Positions 7,666 through 22,421 of a stretch of 64,000 nt of DNA are shown here, piece by piece. Position numbers and translations under genes: made by a program. How positions within the stretch are numbered: the stretch's first letter is position 1; every line of letters starts with the position of its first letter. The notes beneath the pieces were generated by a model. It was not told the origin of the DNA, did not search any database, and saw only the letters and a list, made by a program, of their open reading frames with translations. The stretch is from NCBI RefSeq assembly GCF_021730615.1, contig NZ_JAJLMN010000001.1, positions 2,170,501 to 2,234,500 on the forward strand, written 5' to 3'. This DNA comes from Lichenibacterium dinghuense. Its GTDB lineage: Bacteria; Pseudomonadota; Alphaproteobacteria; Rhizobiales; Beijerinckiaceae.

Positions 7666-8565
7666 TCAAGCGCCGCGCCGACCCTCGAGCAGCGCCGCGA
7701 CGGCATCGACGACGGCCTCGGGCCGGGCGTGGTGCAGCATGTGGCCGAGGCCCGGCAGCCAGTCGAGCCGGGCGCCCGGGATCAGCGCCGCAGCCGGCCC
7801 CGCGTGCAGCAGCCCGTTCACCACGACGTCGGCGGTGCCGGACAGGATCCGCACCGGGGCGCGGCAGTTCGCGTAGCCGAACGCGCTGCGGGCGAGGCCG
7901 GACCACAGGGCCACGGCGTTCTCGGCCTCGGACACGAGCTGGTCCGGGCGCCCGGCGCGCCCGAACGGGAAGCCCCGCCTGAAGGCCTCCGGCATCGGCT
8001 GGGGCAGGAACATCGCCCGCCACAGGACGGGCAGCGCCAGCGGGTCGAGCGTGGCGCCGAGGAGGCGCGACAGCCGGTCTCCCGCGACCGGCACGGCGCG
8101 CGGGCCGAGCAGCGCCTGCTCCAGCCGGGGTTCGGGGAAGCAGACCGGCGCCAGCGCCACCGCGCCGGCGATCTCGTCGGGATGCGCCATGGCGTAGGCC
8201 AGCGCGACCGCGCCCCCGAAGGAATGGCCGCAGATCACCGGACGCGCGAGCCCGAGCGCCCGCACGGCGCCGCGGATCACCTCCATCTGGCTCCACAGCG
8301 AGGCGTCGGCGCCGCGCCGGTGGTCGCTCCAGCCGTGGCCGGGGCGGTCGAAGGCGGTACAGCGGAACGCGCGCGCCAGCGCCGGCATGGGCCCGAGCCG
8401 CATGTCGTCCGCCGTGGTCAGCGTGCCGTGGATCAGCACGACGTCGGGGCCGGAGCCGTCCCGGACGTAGGCGATGCGCCGCCCATCGATCGCGGGGGCG
8501 AAGCTGCGGTCCGGCGGGATCGGGAGGGCGGCGGGAAGGGACGGCGGACGGGCGGCGTGGATCAC
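7666..8565 (-). CDS. Alpha/beta hydrolase
   Basis: A 299-residue alpha/beta-hydrolase fold protein. The oxyanion strand motif VVLIHGTLT, the nucleophile elbow GHSFGG (about residue 118), the acid in SGTADVVV and the base in GLGHMLHH are all in place, so it should be active. The FDRPGHGWSDH block resembles epoxide-hydrolase/haloperoxidase-like members. There is no signal peptide, so it is cytoplasmic. It follows the SDR gene by 4 bp and is probably co-transcribed with it; the substrate cannot be told. Confidence 0.87.
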   Translation of the reverse strand: MIHAARPPSLPAALPIPPDRSFAPAIDGRRIAYVRDGSGPDVVLIHGTLTTADDMRLGPMPALARAFRCTAFDRPGHGWSDHRRGADASLWSQMEVIRGAVRALGLARPVICGHSFGGAVALAYAMAHPDEIAGAVALAPVCFPEPRLEQALLGPRAVPVAGDRLSRLLGATLDPLALPVLWRAMFLPQPMPEAFRRGFPFGRAGRPDQLVSEAENAVALWSGLARSAFGYANCRAPVRILSGTADVVVNGLLHAGPAAALIPGARLDWLPGLGHMLHHARPEAVVDAVAALLEGRRGA

Positions 8566-8569
8566 GGGT

Positions 8570-9568
8570 TCACCGCCGGCGTCGCCCGAGCACCAGCGCG
8601 GCCGCCACGGAGGCGCCCGTCGCGAGCAGCGTCGTGGCGACGGGGTTCAGCCCGGCGCGGGTGTAGGCGCTGCGCAGCACGGGGCCGGGATAGTCGCCGC
8701 GCACCTGCCCGCCGTTCTTCGGCCCGTGCAGCGCGCCCTCGGGGTCGCGCGGCCGCTCGCCCCTGCGCTCGAAGGTCGAGATGGCGGGGGCGAGCAGGTC
8801 GTAGGCGTTGGGCGCCGCCGCCTTGAGGCCGGACAGCGCCGCGGCGGCGCCGCCGACATAGATCTCGCGGCGCGGGTGCACGGCGGCGTGGAGGATCGCC
8901 TCGGCGACCTCCTCCGGGCGGTAGAGCGGCGGCGGCAGGGTGGGCTCGCGATCCATGTAGTTGCGGGCGCGGTGCGGCAGCGGCGTGTCGATCGAGGCCG
9001 GCTTGACCAGCGTGACGCCGACCGGCGCGCCCTCCTGCAGCAGCTCCATCCGCAGCGCGTCCGTGAAGCCCTTCACGGCGTGTTTCGAGGCGCAGTACAT
9101 GCCCTGCAGCGGGAAGGCGAGGTCGGAGGCGACGCTGCCGACGTTGACGACCGCGCCCCCCTTGTCGCGCAGGTGCTCCACGGCGGCGAGCGAGCCGTTG
9201 ACCGTGCCCCAGAAGTTGGTGCGCATCAGCCGCTCGTGGTCGCGCTCCTCCACGCGCCACAGCTCGCCATAGATCGTGATGCCGGCGACGTTGACCCAGG
9301 TGTCGAAGCCGCCGAAGGCCTCCACCGCCTTCGCCACCGCGGCCTCGACGGCCGCGCGCTCGCCGACGTCCGCCACCGCGACCGCGGCCTTGCCGCCCCG
9401 CTCCGCCATGCGGGCCGCCTCGGCCTCGAGCACGGCCGCGTCGCGCGCCACCAGCACCACGCGGGCCCCGCGCTCGACCGCCATGCGGGCGGTGGCGAGG
9501 CCAATGCCCGAGGATGCGCCGGTGACGACGACCGTCTGCTCGGCGAGCGGTTTCAGGGACAGCGTCAC
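8570..9568 (-). CDS. Membrane-anchored short-chain dehydrogenase/reductase
   Basis: A 332-residue classical SDR with a C-terminal extension. The NAD(P)-binding motif TGASSGIG is near residue 16, the catalytic Ser lies in VNVGSVAS and the Tyr-x-x-x-Lys in YCASKHAVK. The usual NNAG motif reads NVAG. The last 25 residues (LLATGASVAAALVLGRRRR) form a hydrophobic segment with a basic tail, suggesting a tail anchor in the inner membrane. GTG at 9568 is chosen because it gives MTLSLKPLAEQTVVVTG and has a GAGG upstream. It is a clear paralogue of the SDR at 22422-23444. It is first in a two-gene operon with the hydrolase. Confidence 0.88.
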   Translation of the reverse strand: MTLSLKPLAEQTVVVTGASSGIGLATARMAVERGARVVLVARDAAVLEAEAARMAERGGKAAVAVADVGERAAVEAAVAKAVEAFGGFDTWVNVAGITIYGELWRVEERDHERLMRTNFWGTVNGSLAAVEHLRDKGGAVVNVGSVASDLAFPLQGMYCASKHAVKGFTDALRMELLQEGAPVGVTLVKPASIDTPLPHRARNYMDREPTLPPPLYRPEEVAEAILHAAVHPRREIYVGGAAAALSGLKAAAPNAYDLLAPAISTFERRGERPRDPEGALHGPKNGGQVRGDYPGPVLRSAYTRAGLNPVATTLLATGASVAAALVLGRRRR

Positions 9569-9687
9569 GGGGGGCACCTCGCGGGGCGCCGCGGGGGGTG
9601 GGCACCGTCTCGGAGAACAACGGGGCGGCACGGTGGAAGGAGGCTGCGGCGGATGGGCGCGAGCGGGTCAGAGCGAAGCGCCGAGGC

Positions 9688-9775
9688 CTCCCCACCGATC
9701 GGCGAACAGTTCTTGCGCCGGGTTCGAGGTCGAAGATCGGATCTGTTGTCAGCATGGCACAGTCCGCACCGGGAA
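9688..9775 (-). pseudogene. Remnant of an IS110-family transposase 3' end
   Basis: On the minus strand this stretch reads CAMLTTDPIFD, matching CAMLKTGSSFD at the extreme C-terminus of the intact IS110 transposase at 24392-25648. The match continues at nucleotide level past the stop into the element end (CGGTGGGGAGGCC here, CGGTGGGGAGTCC there). The rest of the transposase is missing, so this is a decayed right end of a related but diverged element. Confidence 0.6.
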
Positions 9776-9910
9776 GCTGAACGGCCGTGCAATCCGCCAT
9801 CTCCCGCCGTTCGATGCGGAAAGCTCGGGCTTCTGCAGGGTGTCACAGGTTCACGTCGAGCTTGCAGCCCACTCACCACCTCGAGTGTCGTGATTCTTTG
9901 CGATTTACCT

Positions 9911-10072
9911 TCACCGAGTTGCTGAGAACGCGTGGATGCAGTGCAGATTCTCGCTCTCGCGCTTCGGCGGATCGAAGTCCGTGGCGTCGGGAGCGTCGTG
10001 CCACAGGACATGGAAGCCGGCACGGCCCTGCGGTTCGCCTCGATCCCTCCTGAACGGCACGCCGCGCGGCAT
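9911..10072 (-). CDS. Small hypothetical protein, doubtful
   Basis: A 53-codon frame from ATG (10072) to TGA, with codon use like the neighbours. It encodes a His- and Asp-rich peptide containing FHVLWHDAPDATDFDPPK and ENLHCIHAFS. I recognise no family. It lies between the IS110 remnant and the BrnTA pair in a 590-bp stretch otherwise without genes (9569-10161), so it may equally be the tail of a gene truncated by past IS activity. No clear ribosome-binding site is seen. Confidence 0.3.
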   Translation of the reverse strand: MPRGVPFRRDRGEPQGRAGFHVLWHDAPDATDFDPPKRESENLHCIHAFSATR

Positions 10073-10137
10073 CAAGCCGAGCGCCCGAGCCTAAGAACCT
10101 TGTGAGCTCACCCGTAGCCGCGTCCATTGACGATGCC

Positions 10138-10159
10138 GTTTGGCGTAGCTACGCCAAAC
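10138..10159. promoter_or_regulatory. 22-bp perfect palindrome, probable BrnA operator
   Basis: GTTTGGCGTAG followed directly by its reverse complement CTACGCCAAAC ends 2 bp before the brnT ATG (10162). BrnA antitoxins are DNA-binding autorepressors, so an operator overlapping the translation start is expected. The palindrome could also sequester the ribosome-binding site in mRNA. Confidence 0.65.
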
Positions 10160-10161
10160 CC

Positions 10162-10434
10162 ATGCGGATCATCTACGACGAGTCGAAGCGCCCTTCCAAC
10201 CTCGACAAGCACGGGTCGGACATGGCCGATTTCGCCGAAGCCTTCGACTTCGACGGTGCGGCACGGTTCCCCGCCAACCCGAGCCGCACCGGTCGGGCGC
10301 GCTTCGGCCTCATCGGATGGTTCAACGGCGCCGTGGTGGTCGCCGCGATCGTGTCGCCACTCGGCAGCGAGGCCCTGTCCCTCGTCAGCCTGCGCGCGGC
10401 CAGTCAGCAGGAAAGGGATCTCTATGGCTTCTGA
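10162..10434 (+). CDS. brnT: BrnT-family toxin
   Basis: A 90-residue RelE-fold ribonuclease toxin of the BrnT family. The N-terminal signature IIYDESKRPSNLDKHG (about residues 3-18) with the following acidic DFAEAFDF is diagnostic, and the GRARFGLIGWFNGAVVVAAIV beta-sheet and SLRAASQQERDLYGF C-terminus are complete. BrnT cleaves RNA to slow growth under stress and is neutralised by BrnA. ATG at 10162 aligns with the family start; upstream in-frame codons run through the palindrome and are unlikely to be translated. It overlaps brnA by 11 bases. Confidence 0.9.
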   Translation: MRIIYDESKRPSNLDKHGSDMADFAEAFDFDGAARFPANPSRTGRARFGLIGWFNGAVVVAAIVSPLGSEALSLVSLRAASQQERDLYGF

Positions 10435-10756
10435 CGGACATGCACCCGGCTTCGTGCCGGGTCGGGGCTACACCCAAGAGGACTGGGACGAGGTGTGCGA
10501 CAATCCCGAGATCACGCCCGAGCAGGCCGTGGCGTCGCGCCCGCTCGCGGAAGCGATGCCGGAGCTGGTGGCCGCGATGAAGAGGGGCCGCGGCAACCCG
10601 CGTGCGGCGACCAAGGATCTCGTGTCGCTGCGGCTCGACAAGGACGTGCTGGCGACGCTGCGCGCCGGCGGTTCGGGATGGCAGAGCCGGGCAAACGACA
10701 TGCTGCGGAAGGGGCTCGGGCTCGATGCGGGCACACCCTCGACCGCGGCAGAGTGA
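10424..10756 (+). CDS. brnA: BrnA-family antitoxin
   Basis: A 110-residue protein whose C-terminal half carries the BrnA ribbon-helix-helix signature: VSLRLDKDVLATLRAGGSGWQSRANDMLRKGLGL. The Arg-Leu-Asp-x-Asp-Val strand and the following helix make the DNA-binding dimer. The N-terminal region (GYTQEDWDEVCDNPEITPEQA) is acidic and should wrap BrnT. ATG at 10424 lies inside the end of brnT with AAAGGGA just before it. With BrnT it should repress its own promoter, likely at the palindrome at 10138-10159. Confidence 0.88.
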   Translation: MASDGHAPGFVPGRGYTQEDWDEVCDNPEITPEQAVASRPLAEAMPELVAAMKRGRGNPRAATKDLVSLRLDKDVLATLRAGGSGWQSRANDMLRKGLGLDAGTPSTAAE

Positions 10757-10962
10757 GCCACGACGGCGGACAGGTCCGACATCGATCTTCGAGGCGGCAT
10801 CATCGCTCGCGCGCATCCCGGACCGTCACGCTCCGCTGGTCCGGCCTCCATGAGTGTCGCCCCGCGTGATCCCCGCTGACAGCGCGCCGCTGCCGTGCTG
10901 CAATCCTGCATCGCGACGCGCGGGCCCGCCAGGACCCGCCGGGCACCCGGGGGACACGACGC

Positions 10963-12678
10963 ATGACCACCTTCGCCGAGGCGCGCCGCTTCCTGCTCGA
11001 CCACCGCGACGACTACGAGGCGGCCGTCGCGGGCTTCCGCTGGCCCGACGCGTCCGGCTTCAACTGGGCGCTCGACTGGTTCGATGCCGAGCTCGCCGCC
11101 TCCCCCGACAGCCGGGACCGCGCGGCGCTGCGCATCGTCGACCTCGCGGCCGGCACCGACGCCTCGACCAGCTTCGCCGCGATGGCGCGCCGCTCGAACC
11201 GCGCGGCGAATCTCCTCGCCTCGCTCGGGATCGGCAAGGGCGACCACCTCGTGCTGCTGGTGGGCAGCGTCGAGCCGCTGTGGGTCGCCGTGCTGGCCGC
11301 CATGAAGCTCGGCGCCGTGGTGATCCCCGCCACGACCCTGCTCACCCCGGCCGAACTCGCCGACCGGCTGGAGCGCGGCCGGGCCCGCGCCGTGCTGGCC
11401 GCCCCCGACCAGGTGGCGAAATGCGACGCCGTGTGTCCCCCCGGCACGCTCAGGATCGTCAGCGAGGGCGCGCCGCCCGCCGGCTGGGCGAGCCTCGACG
11501 CGGCCGCGGCGCAGCCCGAGGCCTTCGCGCCGGCGGATCGCGCCGCGGGCGACGACCCGCTGCTGCTGTATTTCACCTCCGGCACCACGGCGAAGCCGAA
11601 GCTCGTGCGCCACAGCCACGCGAGCTACCCCGTGGGCGCCCTGTCGACGCTCTACTGGCTCGGGCTCAAGCCGGGCGACCTCCACCTCAACGTGTCCTCG
11701 CCCGGCTGGGCCAAGCACGCCTGGTCGTCGCTCTTCGCCCCCTGGGGCGCGGGCGCGACCGTGATGGCGATCAACCAGCCGCGCTTCGAGGCCCGCCCGC
11801 TCCTCGACGCCGTGGCGCGGTGCGGCGTGACGACCATGTGTGCGCCGCCGACCGCTTGGCGGCTCATCGTGCAGGAGGATCTCGGCGCGGTGCGGACGGG
11901 CCTGCGCGAGGTCTGCGGCGCCGGCGAGCCGCTCAACCCCGAGGTGATCGAGGCCGTGCGCCGCGCCTGGAACCTCACGATCCGCGACGGCTACGGCCAG
12001 ACCGAGACCACCGCCCAGGTGGCCAACACGCCCGGCCAGCCGGTGGTGCCCGGCGCCATGGGCCGGCCCCTGCCCGGCTACAGCGTCGAACTGCTCGACC
12101 CCGACGGGCGGCCGGCGCAGGAGGGCGAGGTGTGCCTGAGGCTCGGCGCCAGCCGGCCGCTCGGCCTGATGCAGGGCTACGAGGGCGAGGACGGGCGCGT
12201 GTCCGGCGCCGAGGGCGAGAACTACCGCACCGGCGACGTGGCGTTCCGCGGGCCGGACGGCGCCCTCACCTTCGTGGGCCGGGCCGACGACGTGTTCAAG
12301 TCGTCGGACTACCGCATCAGCCCCTTCGAGCTCGAAAGCGTGCTGATCGAGCACCCGGCCGTGGTGGAGGCGGCCGTGGTGCCGAAGCCCGACGCGCTGC
12401 GGCTCGCGGTGCCGGTCGCCTACGTCATCCTCAAGGCCGGCGCGGCTCCCGACCGCGCGACGGCCCTGTCGATCTTCCGGCTGCTCGGCGAGCGGCTGTC
12501 GTCCTTCAAGCGGGTGCGCCGGATCAGCTTCGTGGAAGCGCTGCCGAAGACCATCTCGGGCAAGATCCGCCGCGTTGAGCTGCGCCGCCGCGAGCACCTC
12601 GCCCCCGGCGCCGAACAGCCGCCGCCCGAGAACAGCTTCGACCTCGCCGGCTTCACCGCCGAAGAACTCGGCCCCTGA
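10963..12678 (+). CDS. AMP-binding acyl-CoA synthetase
   Basis: A 571-residue ANL-superfamily ligase that activates a carboxylic acid as an acyl-adenylate and transfers it to CoA. The P-loop-like motif YFTSGTTAKPKL is at about residues 202-213, the adenine-binding YGQTETT near 343, the hinge region YRTGD near 424, and the catalytic Lys in KTISGKIRR near 531. The N-terminal FNWALDWFD and overall layout resemble the AcsA/medium-chain acyl-CoA synthetase group rather than acetyl-CoA synthetase. It ends 155 bp before glgP; a palindrome in that gap suggests the glycogen operon is regulated separately. Confidence 0.9.
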   Translation: MTTFAEARRFLLDHRDDYEAAVAGFRWPDASGFNWALDWFDAELAASPDSRDRAALRIVDLAAGTDASTSFAAMARRSNRAANLLASLGIGKGDHLVLLVGSVEPLWVAVLAAMKLGAVVIPATTLLTPAELADRLERGRARAVLAAPDQVAKCDAVCPPGTLRIVSEGAPPAGWASLDAAAAQPEAFAPADRAAGDDPLLLYFTSGTTAKPKLVRHSHASYPVGALSTLYWLGLKPGDLHLNVSSPGWAKHAWSSLFAPWGAGATVMAINQPRFEARPLLDAVARCGVTTMCAPPTAWRLIVQEDLGAVRTGLREVCGAGEPLNPEVIEAVRRAWNLTIRDGYGQTETTAQVANTPGQPVVPGAMGRPLPGYSVELLDPDGRPAQEGEVCLRLGASRPLGLMQGYEGEDGRVSGAEGENYRTGDVAFRGPDGALTFVGRADDVFKSSDYRISPFELESVLIEHPAVVEAAVVPKPDALRLAVPVAYVILKAGAAPDRATALSIFRLLGERLSSFKRVRRISFVEALPKTISGKIRRVELRRREHLAPGAEQPPPENSFDLAGFTAEELGP

Positions 12679-12700
12679 ACGCCCACCGGCCCCGATGGTA

Positions 12701-12712
12701 GCAAGCGCTTGC
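12701..12712. promoter_or_regulatory. LacI/GalR-type palindrome upstream of the glycogen operon
   Basis: GCAAGCGCTTGC is a perfect 12-bp palindrome with the central CG and AAGCGCTT core typical of LacI-family operators. It lies about 120 bp before glgP. No regulator gene is in the window. Confidence 0.42.
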
Positions 12713-12833
12713 CTGTCCGGGCCGACGGAGGCTCGCCTTTCGGCGCGATTCCTGCCACAGGTCGGTGCGACGCGACCACGCCGGCCCGCCCGAGGGGGCG
12801 CTCGCGCGCGATCTCGGACCAGGGGGCCATGCC

Positions 12834-15332
<2,499 letters not shown>

Positions 15333-15342
15333 AGGAGACACC

Positions 15343-17547
15343 ATGGCGGGCAGCGGCTGGCAGGCGAGCGACGGTGATGTCGCCGCCATCTTGGCCGCGC
15401 GCCACGGCGACCCCTTCGCGATCCTCGGCCGGCACGCGACGCCGGACGGCACCGTGGTGCGGGCCTTCGTGCCCTACGCGGCGACCTTGCACGCCCTCGC
15501 CCCCGACGGCCGCGCGCACGAGCTCGCCGCCCGGCCCGGCGCGGAAGGCTTCTTCGAGGGGATCGTGCCGGACGGTCCCGGCCGCCACCGCCTGCGCGCC
15601 GGCAATGCGGGCGGCGCCTGGGAGTTCGACGACCCCTACAGCTTCGGCCCCGTGCTGGGCGCGCTCGACGACCACCTCTTCGTCGAGGGCACGCACCGGG
15701 AACTGTACCGCCAGCTCGGCGCCCACCCGTGCCGCCACGAGGGCGCGGAGGGCGTCCACTTCGCCGTCTGGGCCCCCAACGCGAGCCGCGTCTCGGTGGT
15801 GGGCGACTTCAACGACTGGGACGGCCGCCGCCTCGCCATGCGCCGCCGCATCGCGAGCGGGCTGTGGGAGATCTTCGCCCCCGGCGTCGAGCCCGGCACG
15901 CGCTACAAATACGAGGTGGTGAGCCGCGACGGCGTCCTGCTGCCGCTCAAGGCAGACCCGGTCGGCTTCCAGGGCGAGATGCGGCCCTCGACCGCCTCGG
16001 TCGTGGCCCCCGCCGAGCCCTTTCCCTGGACCGACGCGGGCTACCTCGCCGAGCGCGAGCGCGGCGACAAGCGGCGACGGCCGATGTCGACCTACGAGGT
16101 CCACCTCGGCTCCTGGAAGCGCGCCGAGGGCGGCGGCTTCCTGAGCTACGACGAGCTCGCCGACGACCTCATCCCCTACGCGGCCGGCATGGGCTTCACC
16201 CACATCGAGCTGATGCCCGTGTCCGAGCACCCGCTCGACGCGTCCTGGGGCTACCAGCCGGTCGGCCTCTACGCCCCCACGGCCCGCTTCGGCGACGCCG
16301 CCGGCTTCGCGAGGCTCGTCGACCGCGCCCACGCGGCGGGCCTCGGCGTCATCGTCGACTGGGTTCCGGCGCATTTCCCCGTGGACGTGCACGGGCTCGC
16401 CAAGTTCGACGGCACCTCGCTCTACGACTACGCCGACCCGCGCCGCGGCTTCCACCCGGACTGGAACACCGCCATCTACGACTTCGCGCGGGCCGAGGTG
16501 GCGGGCTTCCTCGCCGCCAACGCGGTCTACTGGCTCGACCGGTTCCACGTCGACGGGCTGCGCGTCGACGCCGTCGCGTCCATGCTCTACCTCGACTATT
16601 CGCGCAACGCGGGCGAGTGGGTCCCCAACTGGGACGGCGGCAACGACAACCGCGAGGCCGTGGACTTCCTGAAGCGGGTGAACGGGCTCGTCTACGCGGC
16701 CCATCCGGGCGCGGTGACGATCGCGGAAGAATCCACCTCCTGGCCCGGCGTGTCGCGGCCCGTCTACGCGGGCGGCCTCGGCTTCGGCTTCAAGTGGAAC
16801 ATGGGGTGGATGCACGACACCCTGGAGTTCATGGCGCAGGACCCGGTGCACCGCCGCTGGCACTACGACCGGATGACCTTCGGCCTGCTCTACGCCTTCT
16901 CGGAGAACTTCGTCCTGCCGCTCAGCCACGACGAAGTGGTGCATGGCAAGAAGTCGATCCTGTCGAAGATGCCGGGCGACGAGTGGCAGCGCTTCGCCAA
17001 CGTCCGCGCCTATTACGGCTTTATGTGGGGCCATCCGGGCAAGAAGCTGCTCTTCATGGGCTCGGAGTTCGGGCAGACCGCCGAGTGGAACTTCGACCAG
17101 AGCCTCGACTGGCACCTGCTCCGCTACGACATCCACCGCGGCGTGCAGGACCTGATCCGCGACCTCAACGGCGTCTACCGCGCGACGGCCTCCCTCCACG
17201 TGCGGGACTGCGAGCCCGAGGGCTTCCGCTGGGTCGTGGCGGACGACCACGCCAATTCCGTGCTGGCCTGGCTGCGCTTCGGCGAGCCCGGCGACGCGCC
17301 GGTGCTGGTCGTGTCCAACTTCACCCCCGTGCCGCGCGAGAACTACCGGCTCGGCCTGCCGCTGGCGGGGCACTGGCGGGAGCTGCTCAACACGGACGCG
17401 GCGCGCTACGGCGGGTCGAACCTCGGCAACCTCGGCGGCGTTATGGCCAAGGCCGAGCCGTCGCACGGGCTGCCGGCCTCGGCCGAGGTGGTGCTGCCGC
17501 CGCTGGCGACGGTGTTCTTCAGCTTCGCGGGCGACGGGGTCCATTGA
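15343..17547 (+). CDS. glgB: 1,4-alpha-glucan branching enzyme
   Basis: A 734-residue GH13 branching enzyme that makes alpha-1,6 branches in glycogen. An N-terminal extension (residues 1-110) precedes the CBM48 domain ([20 protein letters not shown]). The GH13 barrel follows with [19 protein letters not shown], the nucleophile Asp in [12 protein letters not shown] (about residue 408), the acid/base Glu in IAEEST (about 462) and [12 protein letters not shown]. The ATG at 15343 has an AGAGGAG ribosome-binding site 5-11 bp upstream. It lies between glgP and glgC. Confidence 0.95.
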   Translation: MAGSGWQASDGDVAAILAARHGDPFAILGRHATPDGTVVRAFVPYAATLHALAPDGRAHELAARPGAEGFFEGIVPDGPGRHRLRAGNAGGAWEFDDPYSFGPVLGALDDHLFVEGTHRELYRQLGAHPCRHEGAEGVHFAVWAPNASRVSVVGDFNDWDGRRLAMRRRIASGLWEIFAPGVEPGTRYKYEVVSRDGVLLPLKADPVGFQGEMRPSTASVVAPAEPFPWTDAGYLAERERGDKRRRPMSTYEVHLGSWKRAEGGGFLSYDELADDLIPYAAGMGFTHIELMPVSEHPLDASWGYQPVGLYAPTARFGDAAGFARLVDRAHAAGLGVIVDWVPAHFPVDVHGLAKFDGTSLYDYADPRRGFHPDWNTAIYDFARAEVAGFLAANAVYWLDRFHVDGLRVDAVASMLYLDYSRNAGEWVPNWDGGNDNREAVDFLKRVNGLVYAAHPGAVTIAEESTSWPGVSRPVYAGGLGFGFKWNMGWMHDTLEFMAQDPVHRRWHYDRMTFGLLYAFSENFVLPLSHDEVVHGKKSILSKMPGDEWQRFANVRAYYGFMWGHPGKKLLFMGSEFGQTAEWNFDQSLDWHLLRYDIHRGVQDLIRDLNGVYRATASLHVRDCEPEGFRWVVADDHANSVLAWLRFGEPGDAPVLVVSNFTPVPRENYRLGLPLAGHWRELLNTDAARYGGSNLGNLGGVMAKAEPSHGLPASAEVVLPPLATVFFSFAGDGVH

Positions 17548-17623
17548 AGGCTCCGCGCCCGGCGCGAGATCGATAGACAAGGGCCGGCGGCGGGGCGCCG
17601 CACGGGCCCGGGGGGAAGAAGCG

Positions 17624-18892
17624 ATGTACGACAGGTCACCGGGCCAGGCCCCGATCTCCCGCAACGCCATGGCCTACGTGCTGGCCGGAGGGCGCGGCTC
17701 GCGCCTGCTGGAGCTGACCGACCGGCGCGCCAAGCCCGCCGTCTACTTCGGCGGCAAGACGCGCATCATCGACTTCGCCCTGTCCAACGCGCTGAACTCG
17801 GGCATCCGCCGCATCGCGGTGGCGACGCAGTACAAGGCCCACAGCCTGATCCGCCACCTCGGCCGCGGCTGGAACTTCCTGCGCCCCGAACGCAACGAGA
17901 GCTTCGACGTGCTCCCCGCGTCCCAGCGCGTCGACGAGAACATGTGGTATCTCGGCACCGCCGACGCGGTGTACCAGAACATCGACATCATCGAGTCCTA
18001 CGACCCGAAATACATGGTCATCCTGGCGGGCGACCACGTCTACAAGATGGACTACGAGAAGATGTTGCAGCAGCACGTCGACTCGGGGGCCGACGTGACG
18101 GTGGGCTGCCTGGAGGTGCCGCGCCTGGAGGCCGTGGCCTTCGGGGTGATGCACATCGACGAGACCAACAGGATCCTGTCGTTCCTCGAGAAGCCCAAGG
18201 ACCCGCCGGCCATGCCGGGCAAGCCCGACGTGGCCCTGGCCTCGATGGGCATCTACGTCTTCGAAACCAAGTTCCTGATCGACGCGCTCAAGCGCGACGC
18301 CGCCACCCCCCACTCGCAGCGCGACTTCGGCAAGGACATCATCCCCGAGATCGTGGCGCAGGGCAAAGCCGTGGCGCACCACTTCTCCCAGTCCTGCGTG
18401 CGCTCGACCCACGAGAACGAGGCCTACTGGCGCGACGTCGGCACGGTGGACGCCTATTGGGAGGCCAACATCGACCTCACCGCCGTGGTGCCGGCGCTGG
18501 ACCTGTTCGACCAGAACTGGCCGATCTGGACCTACAACGAGCTGACCGCGCCGGCGAAGTTCGTGCACGATTCCGACCATCGCCGCGGCGTCGCCATCTC
18601 GTCGCTGGTGTCCGGCGGGTGCCTCGTGTCGGGCGCGGGCATCCACAACTCGCTGCTGTTCACCGGCGTGCGGGTGAACTCCTACAGCCACGTCGACCGC
18701 GCCGTGATCCTGCCCTACGTCAACGTCGGCCGCGGCGCGCGCCTCAGGAACTGCGTGGTCGACAGCGGCGTGCAGATCCCCGACGGCATGGTGATCGGCG
18801 ACGACCCCGAGCTCGACGGCCGGAGGTTCCGCCGCACCGACCGCGGCATCTGCCTCGTGACGCAGTCCATGCTCGACAAGATGAACACCTGA
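17624..18892 (+). CDS. glgC: Glucose-1-phosphate adenylyltransferase
   Basis: A 422-residue ADP-glucose pyrophosphorylase, the committed step of glycogen synthesis. The nucleotide-binding loop [20 protein letters not shown] (about residues 21-40), [26 protein letters not shown] and the sugar-phosphate site [13 protein letters not shown] are present. The C-terminal left-handed beta-helix ([20 protein letters not shown]) completes the family length. This enzyme is normally allosterically activated by glycolytic intermediates. ATG at 17624 follows a GGGGGAAGAAGCG stretch. A cluster of GC-rich hairpins separates it from glgA. Confidence 0.96.
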   Translation: MYDRSPGQAPISRNAMAYVLAGGRGSRLLELTDRRAKPAVYFGGKTRIIDFALSNALNSGIRRIAVATQYKAHSLIRHLGRGWNFLRPERNESFDVLPASQRVDENMWYLGTADAVYQNIDIIESYDPKYMVILAGDHVYKMDYEKMLQQHVDSGADVTVGCLEVPRLEAVAFGVMHIDETNRILSFLEKPKDPPAMPGKPDVALASMGIYVFETKFLIDALKRDAATPHSQRDFGKDIIPEIVAQGKAVAHHFSQSCVRSTHENEAYWRDVGTVDAYWEANIDLTAVVPALDLFDQNWPIWTYNELTAPAKFVHDSDHRRGVAISSLVSGGCLVSGAGIHNSLLFTGVRVNSYSHVDRAVILPYVNVGRGARLRNCVVDSGVQIPDGMVIGDDPELDGRRFRRTDRGICLVTQSMLDKMNT

Positions 18893-22222
<3,330 letters not shown>

Positions 22223-22331
22223 CCGCCGCCCGGGAGGTCCGCCGGGCCACTCCGGCGCGTCGTCACCTCGGGCGACACCTCACTCCCACAGGATGCGTGT
22301 TTCACAAACCTCGAAACATCGGGGTTGGCGT

Positions 22332-22354
22332 CCTTCTCCCCTCGCGGGAGAAGG
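22332..22354. repeat. Hairpin repeat downstream of pgm
   Basis: CCTTCTCCC / GGGAGAAGG with a CTCGC loop forms a perfect 9-bp stem in the 199-bp gap between converging pgm and an SDR gene. It may act as a bidirectional terminator or be a dispersed intergenic repeat; no U-tract follows. Confidence 0.5.
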
Positions 22355-22421
22355 GCCACACCTCCCAGCCACCGAGATGTACGAACACGGGTAGCCCTAC
22401 AGGGGAGGGAGGGAAGCGTCC

